A DNA stretch of 64,000 nt, from contig CBDCME010000063.1 of assembly GCA_965218865.1 (NCBI GenBank), positions 9,234-73,233 on the forward strand, given 5' to 3'. The translations under genes and the position numbers were made by a program. Origin of the DNA: CBDCME01 sp965218865. Its GTDB lineage: Bacteria > Pseudomonadota > Alphaproteobacteria > JAAXGF01. Below, piece by piece: positions 38,442 through 47,609 of the stretch. The notes under the pieces were generated by a model that searched no databases, was not told where the DNA came from, and saw only the letters and a list, made by a program, of their open reading frames with translations. Positions within the stretch are counted from its first letter, which is position 1. Each line of letters opens with the position of its first letter.

Positions 38442-38855
38442 ATGTTGAAAAATGGATTGGTTTCCGTCCTCGCCGCGGTCGTGATCGGGGCCGGCGGCGC
38501 CGCCGCCGAAGCGCCAAAAATTCCCGGCCCGGATGCCCCGCGCAAGGAAATCATCCAGTGGTTCAACGAAGTGACCACCAAGGTCGAGATCAGTTTGGAC
38601 CCGATCCTGAGAGAGATCGTTTGCAAGGTCGCCTATCAGCCCTTCGCGGTCGATATGCTCACCCGCTCGATGCACGTATCGGGGAAGAAGATCAGAGACG
38701 CGGTGGACAAGCTACAAATGGCGGGATTGGTAAAGATCATGGTGAGCGAAGGTTATGATCTGGTCGCCCCGGCCAGCGACGAGGCCCGCGTCTTCATGCG
38801 CCGCTGGGCCGGGAGCTGGTGCACGAACGACGATTCGTGCGAGGTCCAAAAATAA
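38442..38855 (+). CDS. Secreted winged-helix-like protein, family member 2
   Basis: This 137-residue relative of the protein at 26109-26525 has a signal peptide (VLAAVVIGAGGAAAE), then IPGPDAPRKEIIQWFNEVTT, LDPILREIVCKVAYQPFAVD, helix-turn-helix-like MHVSGKKIRDAVDKLQMAGL, and the tail MRRWAGSWCTNDDSCEVQ. GGGAGCGG lies ahead of the ATG. As in member 1, the three cysteines (one central, two in the tail) and export signal argue for an oxidising compartment rather than DNA binding. It is a single gene after addA. Confidence 0.75.
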   Translation: MLKNGLVSVLAAVVIGAGGAAAEAPKIPGPDAPRKEIIQWFNEVTTKVEISLDPILREIVCKVAYQPFAVDMLTRSMHVSGKKIRDAVDKLQMAGLVKIMVSEGYDLVAPASDEARVFMRRWAGSWCTNDDSCEVQK

Positions 38856-39059
38856 GTTTCGCCCCGATGGACGGGGGACTAGTGCGGAAATCGGGAGTTA
38901 CGCCAACCGTGTCGGCCGGAAATCCGTTGGCTCCGCCGCGCGAGGAGGCGAAGTCCGCCGCCCGCGACAGGTTCGTCCCTACAGTGGAATCGTGCCGGTT
39001 CGGAGGTCGTGATAGGCGACAACCAGGGCGCCAGCGCAAACGACGCTCGCGGGCGGGCG

Positions 39060-39905
39060 TCAGAAAACGGGGCGCCCGTCCTTGTTCAGATAGCCGTGTT
39101 CGGCCATGACCTCGCCGTGATCCGCGACGATTGTCCGCACTTGTTCCGCGGTTAGGATATGGCGCCACTCGCCGATCTTTCCCTGGCGGAAAAAATGCCG
39201 GCTCTTGTTGGCCTCGATGAACCCATCGCTCACCTCTTGTTCGCGCAGGACCTTGAAGGAACTAAAGCGCATGGCTTTCTCCAGCCGCGGCAACGTCAGC
39301 GGCAGGCCGAGAAATTCGACCACGCGACGAGTGGTCTCCAACGTCTTCAGTACCATGTCCTCGTAACGAACGACGTGGCGCCGCAGGCCACGCGCGGTGG
39401 TCCAACTTCTGACGTGATCGCTCCAATTTCCCAGGTGTTGGTGGACCCGGTCCTCCTCGGTGATGATCTGGGCATCGCGCGAACGCAACGCGACGACGAT
39501 CCGGTCGAGGGGCACGCCGAAATGGTGGCCATACGAGATCGATAAATCCAACGGGTTTCGGATCAGGTAAACGGCCCCCGCCGTAACCTTTGGATTGATC
39601 GTCGGAACGTTATCGAGATAGGCGATGGCGTTGTGGGTCTTGACGAAAACGGTGTCGGTGCTCGAGCGGGCATACATCGCGTGGACCTTGGGGCGGAGCG
39701 CGTGAATCTCCCGCGCGCTCATGTTGGTGACCGGCCGGCCCGCGATCTTCTCAAATGGCGCCGCGACACCGTCGCTGTAGATAAATTTGGAGAGGTCGTT
39801 GATCGACAGGGGCGTTTGCGCGTTGGTGAAATAGTTGGCCAAAAAGGCGCGCAACCAAGTATTGCCGGATTTGGGAAACGAGGCCAACCAGACGATACCC
39901 GCCAT
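39060..39905 (-). CDS. Sulfotransferase-family protein
   Basis: This 281-residue protein starts IVWLASFPKSGNTWLRAFLA, with the 5'-phosphosulfate (PAPS) loop. Further blocks are VYLIRNPLDLSISYGHHFGV (3'-phosphate motif), HVVRYEDMVL and SRHFFRQGKIGEWRHILTAE. It would transfer sulfate from PAPS to a hydroxyl or amine acceptor; the acceptor is unknown. The start at 39905 fits the family, and the upstream extension does not. It stands alone. Confidence 0.88.
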   Translation of the reverse strand: MAGIVWLASFPKSGNTWLRAFLANYFTNAQTPLSINDLSKFIYSDGVAAPFEKIAGRPVTNMSAREIHALRPKVHAMYARSSTDTVFVKTHNAIAYLDNVPTINPKVTAGAVYLIRNPLDLSISYGHHFGVPLDRIVVALRSRDAQIITEEDRVHQHLGNWSDHVRSWTTARGLRRHVVRYEDMVLKTLETTRRVVEFLGLPLTLPRLEKAMRFSSFKVLREQEVSDGFIEANKSRHFFRQGKIGEWRHILTAEQVRTIVADHGEVMAEHGYLNKDGRPVF

Positions 39906-40571
39906 CGAAACGCTCCAAAATCCCGCGCCACAGCCTGAACGGGAAGGGCCCAATATACCCCGGAGCGAGAAACAAAAAAATGGGGTCGGCCTCGCGCCTT
40001 CCGCGGCATCGTCATCCCTAGCCGAGCGGCTCGGGATGCGACGGACCATCGTGAATTTTGGCTCGGATGAGACACTCCGAGGCTCACAATATCCGAACCC
40101 AAATTAATCGAGACGGGCTCACACTTTTGAGACTGGGCGCAAGGTCACGGGATAATCGATCGACCCAGGCTCGCAAGACCCGCCAAGGGAGGAAATCGCG
40201 ATGATTCCGCCCCTGGGCTGGCGCCACGTCCGCTCGCGGATCGGAAAGCGGCACACCATGTAAAGCGCTGGCCACCGCCGAATCTGACCCACAACGGACC
40301 TTCGCGATGGCATAGGATGAGCGAGTCATCGGGGAGTCGGACAACCATGACGCCCGCTGTGGCGTGTGTTTCGAAGGAGACGGCGATGGGGGCGATATGG
40401 CAAAAGCATTCAAAATTTGGAACGAATCAGCGGAGTTGTCCCGAAATAGTCGCGAACCGGGTTCGAAGTCAGTTCTATCGGTAGCGTTACCGAAGCTCGG
40501 CGGGCGTGACGGCGGCGGTGTCTGGCCGAAATCCGGTCCGCCAGATTTTACGGTCGCCCAAATCCCGCGGC
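39906..40571. other. Gap without recognised gene
   Basis: The open frames in these 666 bases have no motif I recognise and overlap one another. No repeat, RNA or terminator was evident. It may hold the promoter of the sulfotransferase gene. Confidence 0.5.
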
Positions 40572-41585
40572 TCACCGTTTTTCGAGATAACGTTGGTGGT
40601 ACTCTTCGGCCCTGAAAAACGGTGTCGCCGAGCGGATTTCGGTAACGATCGGGTTTGCGTACCGGCCCGAGGATGCGAGCTTGTCGCGAGCGGCTCGGGC
40701 GGCCGATTCCTGAGCCGGACCGTGATAGTAGATCACGGAGCGGTACTGGCTGCCGATGTCGGGACCTTGCCGGTTGAGCGTCGTTGGATCGTGGATGCTC
40801 CAAAAGACTTCCAGCAGCCTCTCGTAGGAAACCTTGCCCGGGTCGAAGGTCACCTCGACAACCTCCGCATGTCCGCTGCGCCCACCGCAAACGACCTCAT
40901 AAGAAGGATTGTCGAGGTGACCCCCGGCGTACCCCACGGCCGTTTCGGCGACGCCGCCGAGCCGTCGAAACGTCGCCTCGACGTCCCAGAAACATCCAGC
41001 CCCGAAGGTTGCCTTTTCCATCCCCGTTCTCCCGGGTGTCTTGGTGTCCCAATCGGCGCCGGAAAAAGCGGGATCGGTGCCACCGAGGCCCACGCCGCGA
41101 CTGACGGCCGTTTCGTCTCGCTCATTCCCTTGGCTCTTGGACATTCGACTGTCGGACCTGTGGCCGTCGGCGCTGGCGACTGGTCTCCCGCAGGAATCGC
41201 CCTGCGAACAATATCTGTTTGCCCACCGCCGCAGCGTTTGGGAGCCGTCGCCGGGGATCGGCTCGACGATGGTGGTGGCCGAATCGTGCCGCACCATGCG
41301 CACCAAACCCCAGCCGCGCAGGGTATTGATCCGGCGGAGAATCTGCCCTTCGGGCATGCCAAGCGCGGAACTAAGGCTCCCCGGGGTAAAGCGGGCACCA
41401 GACAGGTGGCACATGATATCCCTGAGCGCCCCGTCGCCGAGCAAAGCGACCAGTTGGTTGATCTCACTCGCCATGCCGTAGGTGGTTCCGGGACCGCCGA
41501 AAGTATCGGGAATGGGGTTTTCCGCGCGCGCTGGCATGGCGGCGAGAAATCCGGCAAGCATAGTGATCGCGAAGTACGTCTTCAT
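40572..41585 (-). CDS. Secreted winged-helix-like domain (member 3) fused in frame to MsrA
   Basis: From ATG 41585 (GGGAGACGAA ahead) the 337 codons encode a signal peptide (FAITMLAGFLAAMPARAE) and LLGDGALRDIMCHLSGARFT. The helix-turn-helix-like LSSALGMPEGQILRRINTLR and the tail LRRWANRYCSQGDSCG follow. A linker (SQGNERDETAV...) then leads to peptide methionine sulfoxide reductase A. MsrA has ATFGAGCFWDVEATFRRLGG with the catalytic Cys, then RSGHAEVVEVTFDP and DIGSQYRSVIYY. An internal ATG at 41021, with GGGAGAACGGGG in front, could also start a 149-residue cytosolic MsrA. Export of a fused repair enzyme and separate expression are both possible. Confidence 0.75.
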   Translation of the reverse strand: MKTYFAITMLAGFLAAMPARAENPIPDTFGGPGTTYGMASEINQLVALLGDGALRDIMCHLSGARFTPGSLSSALGMPEGQILRRINTLRGWGLVRMVRHDSATTIVEPIPGDGSQTLRRWANRYCSQGDSCGRPVASADGHRSDSRMSKSQGNERDETAVSRGVGLGGTDPAFSGADWDTKTPGRTGMEKATFGAGCFWDVEATFRRLGGVAETAVGYAGGHLDNPSYEVVCGGRSGHAEVVEVTFDPGKVSYERLLEVFWSIHDPTTLNRQGPDIGSQYRSVIYYHGPAQESAARAARDKLASSGRYANPIVTEIRSATPFFRAEEYHQRYLEKR

Positions 41586-41763
41586 TTCGTCTCCCTTACA
41601 GGATGGCGGGTTTGAACTCGATTTCGGTGGCTGCGGAAGCGAGAAGACGTTCACGGCCGAGCAGAGCGCAACCCGTGATGAGCGCGTCGGCTTGCCTGAA
41701 GCCGGCTCATGCGCTTGCGGCGGAGGGTTGCTTGCGACCGTAGTGCCGCCGGCGGCGCGTGTT

Positions 41764-44034
41764 TCAGGACTCACGAAGGGGCGTCACGTTCCAGTACCTC
41801 CTCGGCGCCAGGGCGGGGTCTTCCCCGATCACGCGCACCCGGCTGCGGATTAAGTGTTCGATATCGCGAAGATAATCGCGCTCGTACGGGGCGCAGAAGG
41901 AGATAGCTTCGCCGCCGGCCCCAGCCCGCGCCGTCCGCCCGATGCGATGAACATAATTTCCCGGCTCATGGGGTAGCTCATAGTTGATGACGTGGGTAAT
42001 GCCTTCAACGTCGATACCACGGGCCGCGACATCGGTAGCTACCAGAACCCGCACGTGGCCGGTACGAAAACGTTCGAGGGCCCGCTGGCGCGCGGCCTGG
42101 GACTTGTCGCCATGGAGAAACTCGGTGGGAATGCCGCGTTTTCCCAGCCATTCGGCGACGTGGTTGACGCCGAGCTTAGTGCGGGCGAACACGAGAACCC
42201 GCGATAGCGCGGGATCGTCGAGGATCTTTGCGAGCAAGGCATCCTTGCCGCGGGCGGATACGTGGTAGACGCTCTGCTTGAGGCGCTCGACCGGCGTCGC
42301 TTGGGGCGTCACCTCGACGCGGATCGGATCAGCCAGGATATCGCCCGAAAGGTGCGCGATTTCGCCCGGCATAGTGGCGGAAAACATCAGAGACTGGCGT
42401 GACTTGGGCAGGGCCGAGACGATCTTGCGGACGTCGGGCACGAAGCCCATGTCGAGCATCCGATCGGCCTCGTCGAGGACAAAAAACTGTACGGCGCCGA
42501 GTCGAATCCGCCCTTGGTTCATGAGGTCAAGAAGGCGGCCGGGCGTGGCGATGACAATATCGATGCCCCGCGACAGGGCCTTGACCTGTGGCGTCTGGCT
42601 GACACCGCCGTAAATCACGGTATGGCGAAGGCGCAGATACTCGCCGTAAGCACGGAACTCAGCGCCGATCTGGAGAGCGAGTTCGCGGGTGGGCGCAAGG
42701 ATCAGAGCGCGCGGGCGGCCTGGTATGTTACTTGCGAGCGTTCGCGAAAGTTGATGGAGAATCGGCAGCGCGAAGGCTGCCGTTTTACCGGTGCCGGTCT
42801 GGGCGATGCCCAGGACATCCGCGCCCGCGAGAAGTTTGGGTATGGCCTGCGCCTGGATCAGCGTTGGAGAGATATGGTTTCTGGTATTCAACGCACGCAA
42901 AATTGGATCGGCCAAGCCAAGTTCCGAAAAGCTACTATTGGTCACAAAGGTATCCGCAACCGTTCCCGCGGATGGCTTGTCATTTCTTGTCAGGTCTGAT
43001 TCTTCGCCGAAGAGCCAGGTATCCCCGCCGCTAACGACGGCTGTTTCCTTTCGCTCATTCCCTTGGCTATTGGGCATTCCGCTGTCGGGCCCCTGGCTGT
43101 CATCGATGGCCAAATTCGCCGCGGCCATCTTTCCACCCCGGCCGGGAACCATGTCGAAGATGACCTTCAGGCCCTCCCCGAGACCGTCAAGTCCGGAGCG
43201 TTCGACGGCTTCTTTGTTCACGTACACATCGTCCGAGCTACCTCCGACCTCAATAAAGCCAAAACCCTTGGTCGCGTCGTACCATTTGACCGTTCCTTTA
43301 GTTGGCTTCTCTTTTCCTCTCGGGGCTGAGTCTCCGCCGAAGAGCCAGGTGCCCCCGCCGCTAACGACGGCTGTTTCCTTTCGCTCATTCCCTTGGCGGT
43401 CCGGGTTTGCCACCGGTTTCCTTTGGCTGTCGGCGCTGGTGACCGGTGTCCCACAGGAATCGCCCGCCGAACAATATCTGTTCGCCCACCGCCGCATCGT
43501 TTGGCCGCCACCGCCCGGGTTCGGCTCGACGATGGTGGTCGCCGAGTCGAGCCGCACCATGCGCACCAATCCCCAGTTGCGCAGGGTATTGATCCGCCGT
43601 AGAACCTGTCCTTCGGGCATGCCAAGCACGGAACTCAGGTTTCCCGGAGTAAAGCGGGCACCAGACAGGCGGCACATGATATCCCTGAGCGCTCCGTCGC
43701 TGAGTAAGGCGACCAGTTGGTTGAACTCACTCGCCATGCCTAAGGTGGTTCCCGGACCGCCGAGATTAGCGGGATAGGGGTTTTCCGCGCGCGCTGGCAT
43801 GGCAGCAAGAAAACCGGCAAGCATAGCGAAGGCGAAGTACGTCTTCATTTCGTCTCCCTTACCCGACTGATCCCGTGTCAAATCGAAGCGAATACGCTGC
43901 TGGTCCGCAAGCATCGATCGGCCCGCAGTCTCGACGGCAGCTATTTCAACGAGAACCACGTCTCCGCCACGATCGGGCACAATCAGTCCTAAGCCTCGAT
44001 CAGGGCTGAACGACTTAACAGTTCCAACCGACAT
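41764..44034 (-). CDS. Chimeric ORF: cold-shock domain, winged-helix-like member 4, cold-shock domain, DEAD-box RNA helicase
   Basis: One 756-codon frame holds four modules. Residues about 1-58 are a cold-shock domain (VGTVKSFSPDRGLGLIVPDR). Residues 63-190 are family member 4 with its own signal-peptide-like start (FAFAMLAGFLAAMPARAE) and tail MRRWANRYCSAGDSCG. Residues about 235-300 are a second cold-shock domain (KGTVKWYDATKGFGFIEVGG). The remainder is a DEAD-box helicase (GIAQTGTGKTAAFALP, VLDEADRMLDMGF, MFSATMP, ATDVAARGID, HRIGRTARAG). The linker NERKETAVVSGG-x-TWLFG occurs twice. Internal ATG 43848 has the same GGGAGACGAA leader as member 3. A cytosolic helicase with an exported module is odd, so the modules may be expressed separately or be a stop-loss fusion. 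Confidence 0.75.
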   Translation of the reverse strand: MSVGTVKSFSPDRGLGLIVPDRGGDVVLVEIAAVETAGRSMLADQQRIRFDLTRDQSGKGDEMKTYFAFAMLAGFLAAMPARAENPYPANLGGPGTTLGMASEFNQLVALLSDGALRDIMCRLSGARFTPGNLSSVLGMPEGQVLRRINTLRNWGLVRMVRLDSATTIVEPNPGGGGQTMRRWANRYCSAGDSCGTPVTSADSQRKPVANPDRQGNERKETAVVSGGGTWLFGGDSAPRGKEKPTKGTVKWYDATKGFGFIEVGGSSDDVYVNKEAVERSGLDGLGEGLKVIFDMVPGRGGKMAAANLAIDDSQGPDSGMPNSQGNERKETAVVSGGDTWLFGEESDLTRNDKPSAGTVADTFVTNSSFSELGLADPILRALNTRNHISPTLIQAQAIPKLLAGADVLGIAQTGTGKTAAFALPILHQLSRTLASNIPGRPRALILAPTRELALQIGAEFRAYGEYLRLRHTVIYGGVSQTPQVKALSRGIDIVIATPGRLLDLMNQGRIRLGAVQFFVLDEADRMLDMGFVPDVRKIVSALPKSRQSLMFSATMPGEIAHLSGDILADPIRVEVTPQATPVERLKQSVYHVSARGKDALLAKILDDPALSRVLVFARTKLGVNHVAEWLGKRGIPTEFLHGDKSQAARQRALERFRTGHVRVLVATDVAARGIDVEGITHVINYELPHEPGNYVHRIGRTARAGAGGEAISFCAPYERDYLRDIEHLIRSRVRVIGEDPALAPRRYWNVTPLRES

Positions 44035-44574
44035 TCAATTTTCCGAAATAAAAAAGCCGGCCCAACGAGCCCGCTTCAGAACGGTAAGTGTGGGTTGCCT
44101 ATCGGTGGCGCCCACTAGCACCGTACGCTCATCCATCACCCAGCGATACGGAATTCGTGGATAACGCCAACATTAACCGCCTCGGTTATCCGCGTCGAAT
44201 AACTGAATGTCGCTTATTGTGCAGGTTCCTCGGACGCCTGGCACGGGGCGTGGGGTTGGGCACGGCGGTTGCCGGCGTCGGAGAAGCGCCAAGGCACGAA
44301 ATCGCGGTCGGGGATCTCGGTTATTCGGTTCGGCTATGGGGATTTGACCACAGCGGTGGTGAGGGCGGCCCGGGTTTGCCACGGCGTGAACGATCGCTTG
44401 GCCCGTTTAGGATAGGGTCCGGCGCGGTTGAACGAGGGTTTATTGTCATCGATCGGTGAGTGGGCGGGCGTTGTTGGCTGGTGATCACTTGCCTTGGGCG
44501 AACGGTACCGTGGCCGGTCGTTGACCAGCGGCAGTCAGGGGCAAGTTCGCGGTGTGGCGATGTCGCGGGCGGCA
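44035..44574. other. Gap without recognised gene
   Basis: Nothing coding could be supported in these 540 bases. They include the upstream region of the chimeric ORF, where the start codon at 44034 has only a weak ribosome-binding site. Confidence 0.5.
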
Positions 44575-44910
44575 TCATGAGATGTTCCTCGGGCCATGCG
44601 GTGGGGCACGTTGGCGGTGATACGTGGGTGTCTGTCCCGGCGCGAAGGTTTCGATGATGACCATTGGTCCGCCACAGGTGGGGCAAGGATGCGCGGGTGG
44701 ATTTGGCCCGTCCGCGGATCTCTCGGCGGCCTGATCGTGGCGCGGGACGGCCAGCAACAACGCGCGTGCCCGCGCGACATTGGCGGTGCGATTACCGTTG
44801 GCGAGCATGGTGGCGGATGCGATGGAAGCTTGAGGGCAGGACATGGATCAGGAAGCGGCGGATGAACTCGTGGGTGGGCAGCGTCATGGTTTTGTAGCGC
44901 TCGGTCTCGG
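44575..44910 (-). pseudogene. C-terminal remnant of an IS91-family transposase
   Basis: The minus strand reads YKTMTLPTHEFIRRFLIHVL, PSSFHRIRH in one frame. After a shift near 44825 it reads NVARARALLLAV..., PCPTCGGPMVIIETFAPGQT to a stop near 44575. KTMTL-x4-FIRRFL-x-HVLP and the C-x-x-C-G-G-x-M zinc-binding end are IS91 hallmarks. The catalytic tyrosine domain is missing, so it is a dead fragment. Confidence 0.75.
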
Positions 44911-45341
44911 CAACGTGATCCCGTCTCAATCAATTCGGGCCCAGTCTGATTTAGCCGACTTCAAATCAATTAATCCGAGGTCGCGATGATCTCGCGCCCG
45001 TCGCTGGATCATCTCACAGTCTTCTCTAATCGGCATTTGAAGGTCAAGCTTCCAAAGTGATTCGGGTCCGCGGGCGTGGGGTTGGCCTGGTGGTCCATGC
45101 TTCTCTACGTGCTCGGGGCTTGCCGGCACAGGATGGGATCAGAAGGGTGAGGCGGCGACAATCTGTTCGGCGTGTTCGATCCGAAACGACCTGGATCGAC
45201 GACAAGACTCTGAGCGTGCTCTCCTCGTCCCCGGTCCCCACCAGGGCACCATCCGCCACGGCGGATCTCGATCGACCGTTTGTTTTATGGAGCTTTCTCC
45301 TCGGCGATTGTTTGCTGGCAAAAGAGTCATCTCGGAGCCTC
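44911..45341. other. Gap without recognised gene
   Basis: This is sequence between the IS91 and IS110 remnants. Open frames here show no motif; it is probably IS ends and flanking DNA, but no inverted repeats were recognised. Confidence 0.45.
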
Positions 45342-46361
45342 CTAGCCGGCGGCCTTGGCCGCGGCCTCGCGGCGGAAGTCGCTGCCGTCGATCCCCATGC
45401 GGTGGAGGATCACGGCGAGCTTGCGCGCCACCGCCACCCGGGCCCGCTTGGGGCTGGACCGCTGGGCGATCCGCTCGCCCCAGGCCTTGAGCGCCGAGGG
45501 CCGCTTGTCCCGTGTCAGCAGCACCGTGGCGGCCTCGTAGAGAGCACTGCGCACGATGGCGTCGCCGCACTTGCTGATGTGGCCCGAGTAGTCGGTTTCG
45601 CCGGAGCTATACTTTCTCGGCGTGATCCCGAAGTGGGCGCCGACGTTCTTCGATTTTCGGAATCGCTCCGGATCATCAACCCCGGTAGTCAAGGCCGTGA
45701 TCGGGCCGACGCTGTGGGTGGTCATGAACCGGCGGCAGACCGCGTCGCCGCGAACCTCCTTGAGGACCAAGCGGTGAAGCTTGCCGAATTGGGTGATCAA
45801 AGCGGCACGCGCCTTCAGCATCGGCCGCACCATGGCACCAAGCCGGGCCTCGCCCTCGAGCAGCTCCAAGACCCGCATCTCGAATCGCCCCGCGCCCACC
45901 TTGCCCACCTTCAGTCCGAACGCCTTCAGGGTGCCTCGAATTTCGTTCTCGATGTCGCGTGTCTTCTTCTGCAAGGTCTTGCGGTTGTTCAAGAGCATCC
46001 GCAGCTCCTGGCTCTCCCGGCTCTTGACGTGAACCATGCAATACCACCCCAGGCGCATCATCTGGGCGATGCCATGGGCGTCTTTACGGTTGTTGCGCAT
46101 CGCCGCAAGCGATGCTTTCACGTGCCGGGTCTCGATGCAGATCGCCGCAAAACCCGCCTTGTGAAGACAGGCGTGAAGCCATGGCGACAGCGGTCCCGCT
46201 TCCAGGCCGACCCGCGCCAGCGAGCCGCGAAACTGTTCCAGCACCGCCACGATCGCTTCCGGCTCGCTCAAAACCTTCTCCTACAGGACAACCTTTCTGT
46301 CCTCGTCGACAACACAAACACTTGTCTCTTCAAGCGACAGGTCCAATCCTGCATAATGTTC
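45342..46361 (-). pseudogene. IS110-family transposase with an in-frame TAG
   Basis: The frame starts EHYAGLDLSLEETSVCVVDE (first acidic residue of the RuvC-like DEDD site) and is cut by TAG at 46281-46283. It continues in the same frame with EKVLSEPEAIVAVLEQFRGS, NNRKDAHGIAQMM, and the C-terminal IS116/IS110/IS902 domain (THSVGPITALTTGV, VGAHFGITPRKYSSGETDYS). Relatives have a sense codon at the stop, such as GAG, so one substitution would explain it. No ATG is evident before EHYAG. IS110 elements have no classic inverted repeats, and none was seen. Confidence 0.85.
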
Positions 46362-46477
46362 CGCGGCTGTCTTCCTTTCATGGCGTTTGAGGCTGATATC
46401 AGACCTCGTTTCAACGACACTCCGGAAGGCAGCCACCAATGTCAAACCTTGCGGCCAACCCCCGCCGATTACCCCAT

Positions 46478-46604
46478 CTGTTCGAAAATGCGCGGCACCG
46501 GCCCTCTCCCCCTCCCGGCCACCCCTATCAGCAACCTCTCGTGGCTGGTCGGGAGGGGGAGAAGGACAGACGCAAAAAATGCGCGGAAGCGCATTTTCGA
46601 ACAG
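46478..46604 (+). repeat. Dispersed hairpin repeat, copy 4
   Basis: CTGTTCGAAAATGCGCGGC opens the copy and GCGCATTTTCGAACAG closes it. The central stem is CCGGCCCTCTCCCCCTCCCG with its partner CGGGAGGGGGAGAAGG. It lies between the IS110 remnant and the truncated rsmB gene. This copy has the same outer 16 bases on both ends, making it the most symmetrical one. Confidence 0.85.
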
Positions 46605-46661
46605 ACTGTCAAGCTGCCACAGGTAAGGGATCATTGGCACCCACCGAGTGGAAAGCGCGGC

Positions 46662-47532
46662 TCATTCTCCGCGCCGTTGCAAACGGGCGGCGAAAATCCG
46701 TCGAGGCCGCCCTGGGCCGGCAGGTGGCTGGGGAGCGTGCGCAGGTAACCGTCCGGGGTGATGAATTCGGATTGGCCGTACACCTCCTCGGCCTTGATCG
46801 GATTCGCGCGCAGGCGCGCGTCTCGCCGTAGCAGGGCCGCGATACGTTCCTCCCCTTCCTCGCGCTGCAGCGAACAGACGCTGTAGACCAGACTCCCAGC
46901 GGGCGCGAGCATGTCCGCCGCGGCATCGAGAAGCCGATCCTGCAGACGCGTCAGCCGGGCCATGTCGGTCGGGCGTTTCAAGCGCGCGATGTCCGGGTGG
47001 CGGCGAATCGTTCCGGTCGAAGTGCAGGGGGCGTCGAGAAGGACCAAACCGGCGGGCCGCCGCGGACGCCATTCCACCGCGTCAGCATGGACCGTTTCCG
47101 CCGCCAGCCGGAGCCGGGCGAGGTTTTGCCGGAGCCGGGCGAGCCTCGCCTCGTCGCGCTCGACGGCGACGAGGCGGGCACCGGCGGCCGCGAGTTGCGC
47201 CGCCTTCCCGCCGGGCGCGGCGCAGAGGTCGATCACGGTCGCGCCCTCGATGGGACCCAGGAGCCGAACCGGTAACGCGGCCGCCGCGTCTTGCACCCAC
47301 CAAGCCCCTTCCTCGAACCCGGGCAAGCGTTCGATGAGGCCGCCCGCCCGACGGCGCAAGGTTCCGCTCGGCAGCACTTCGGCCCCAAGAGCCGCCGCCC
47401 AGCGGGCCGCCTCGCCCTTTACCGTCAGATCGAGCGGCGGTTCGACGAGGTGGGCGGCGGCGATCGCGCTGGCCACCTTCGGGCCAAAGGCCGCGCACCA
47501 CGATTGCCACAGCCACTCCGGCGTATTGACCG
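46662..47532 (-). pseudogene. rsmB: 16S rRNA m5C methyltransferase RsmB, N-terminal domain missing and C-terminus frameshifted
   Basis: The catalytic half is present: TPEWLWQSWCAAFGPKVASA, AAHLVEPPLDLTVKG, SAM-site VIDLCAAPGGKAAQLAAAGA, LLDAPCTSTGTIRRHPDIA with one catalytic Cys, and VYSVCSLQREEGEERI with the other. The last residues FAARLQRRGE to the stop at 46662 lie in a neighbouring frame, reached if the T4 run in GGATTTTCG had one more T. The NusB-like N-terminal domain (about 150 residues) is absent. Family sequence starts at about 47532, next to unrelated catabolic genes, so the gene looks cut at a junction. Confidence 0.8.
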
Positions 47533-47609
47533 CAGGCTGCACGCGCCGTGGACCGCACCATGGTGCGCAGCGTCGAACAGGCCCGGCAGTCGCCGCCAGC
47601 GGCAATCGA

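Noticed and set aside
11360..46604. Hairpin repeats as a CRISPR array
   Set aside because: The copies are kilobases apart, about 130 bp long and in both orientations; there are no spacers and no cas genes.
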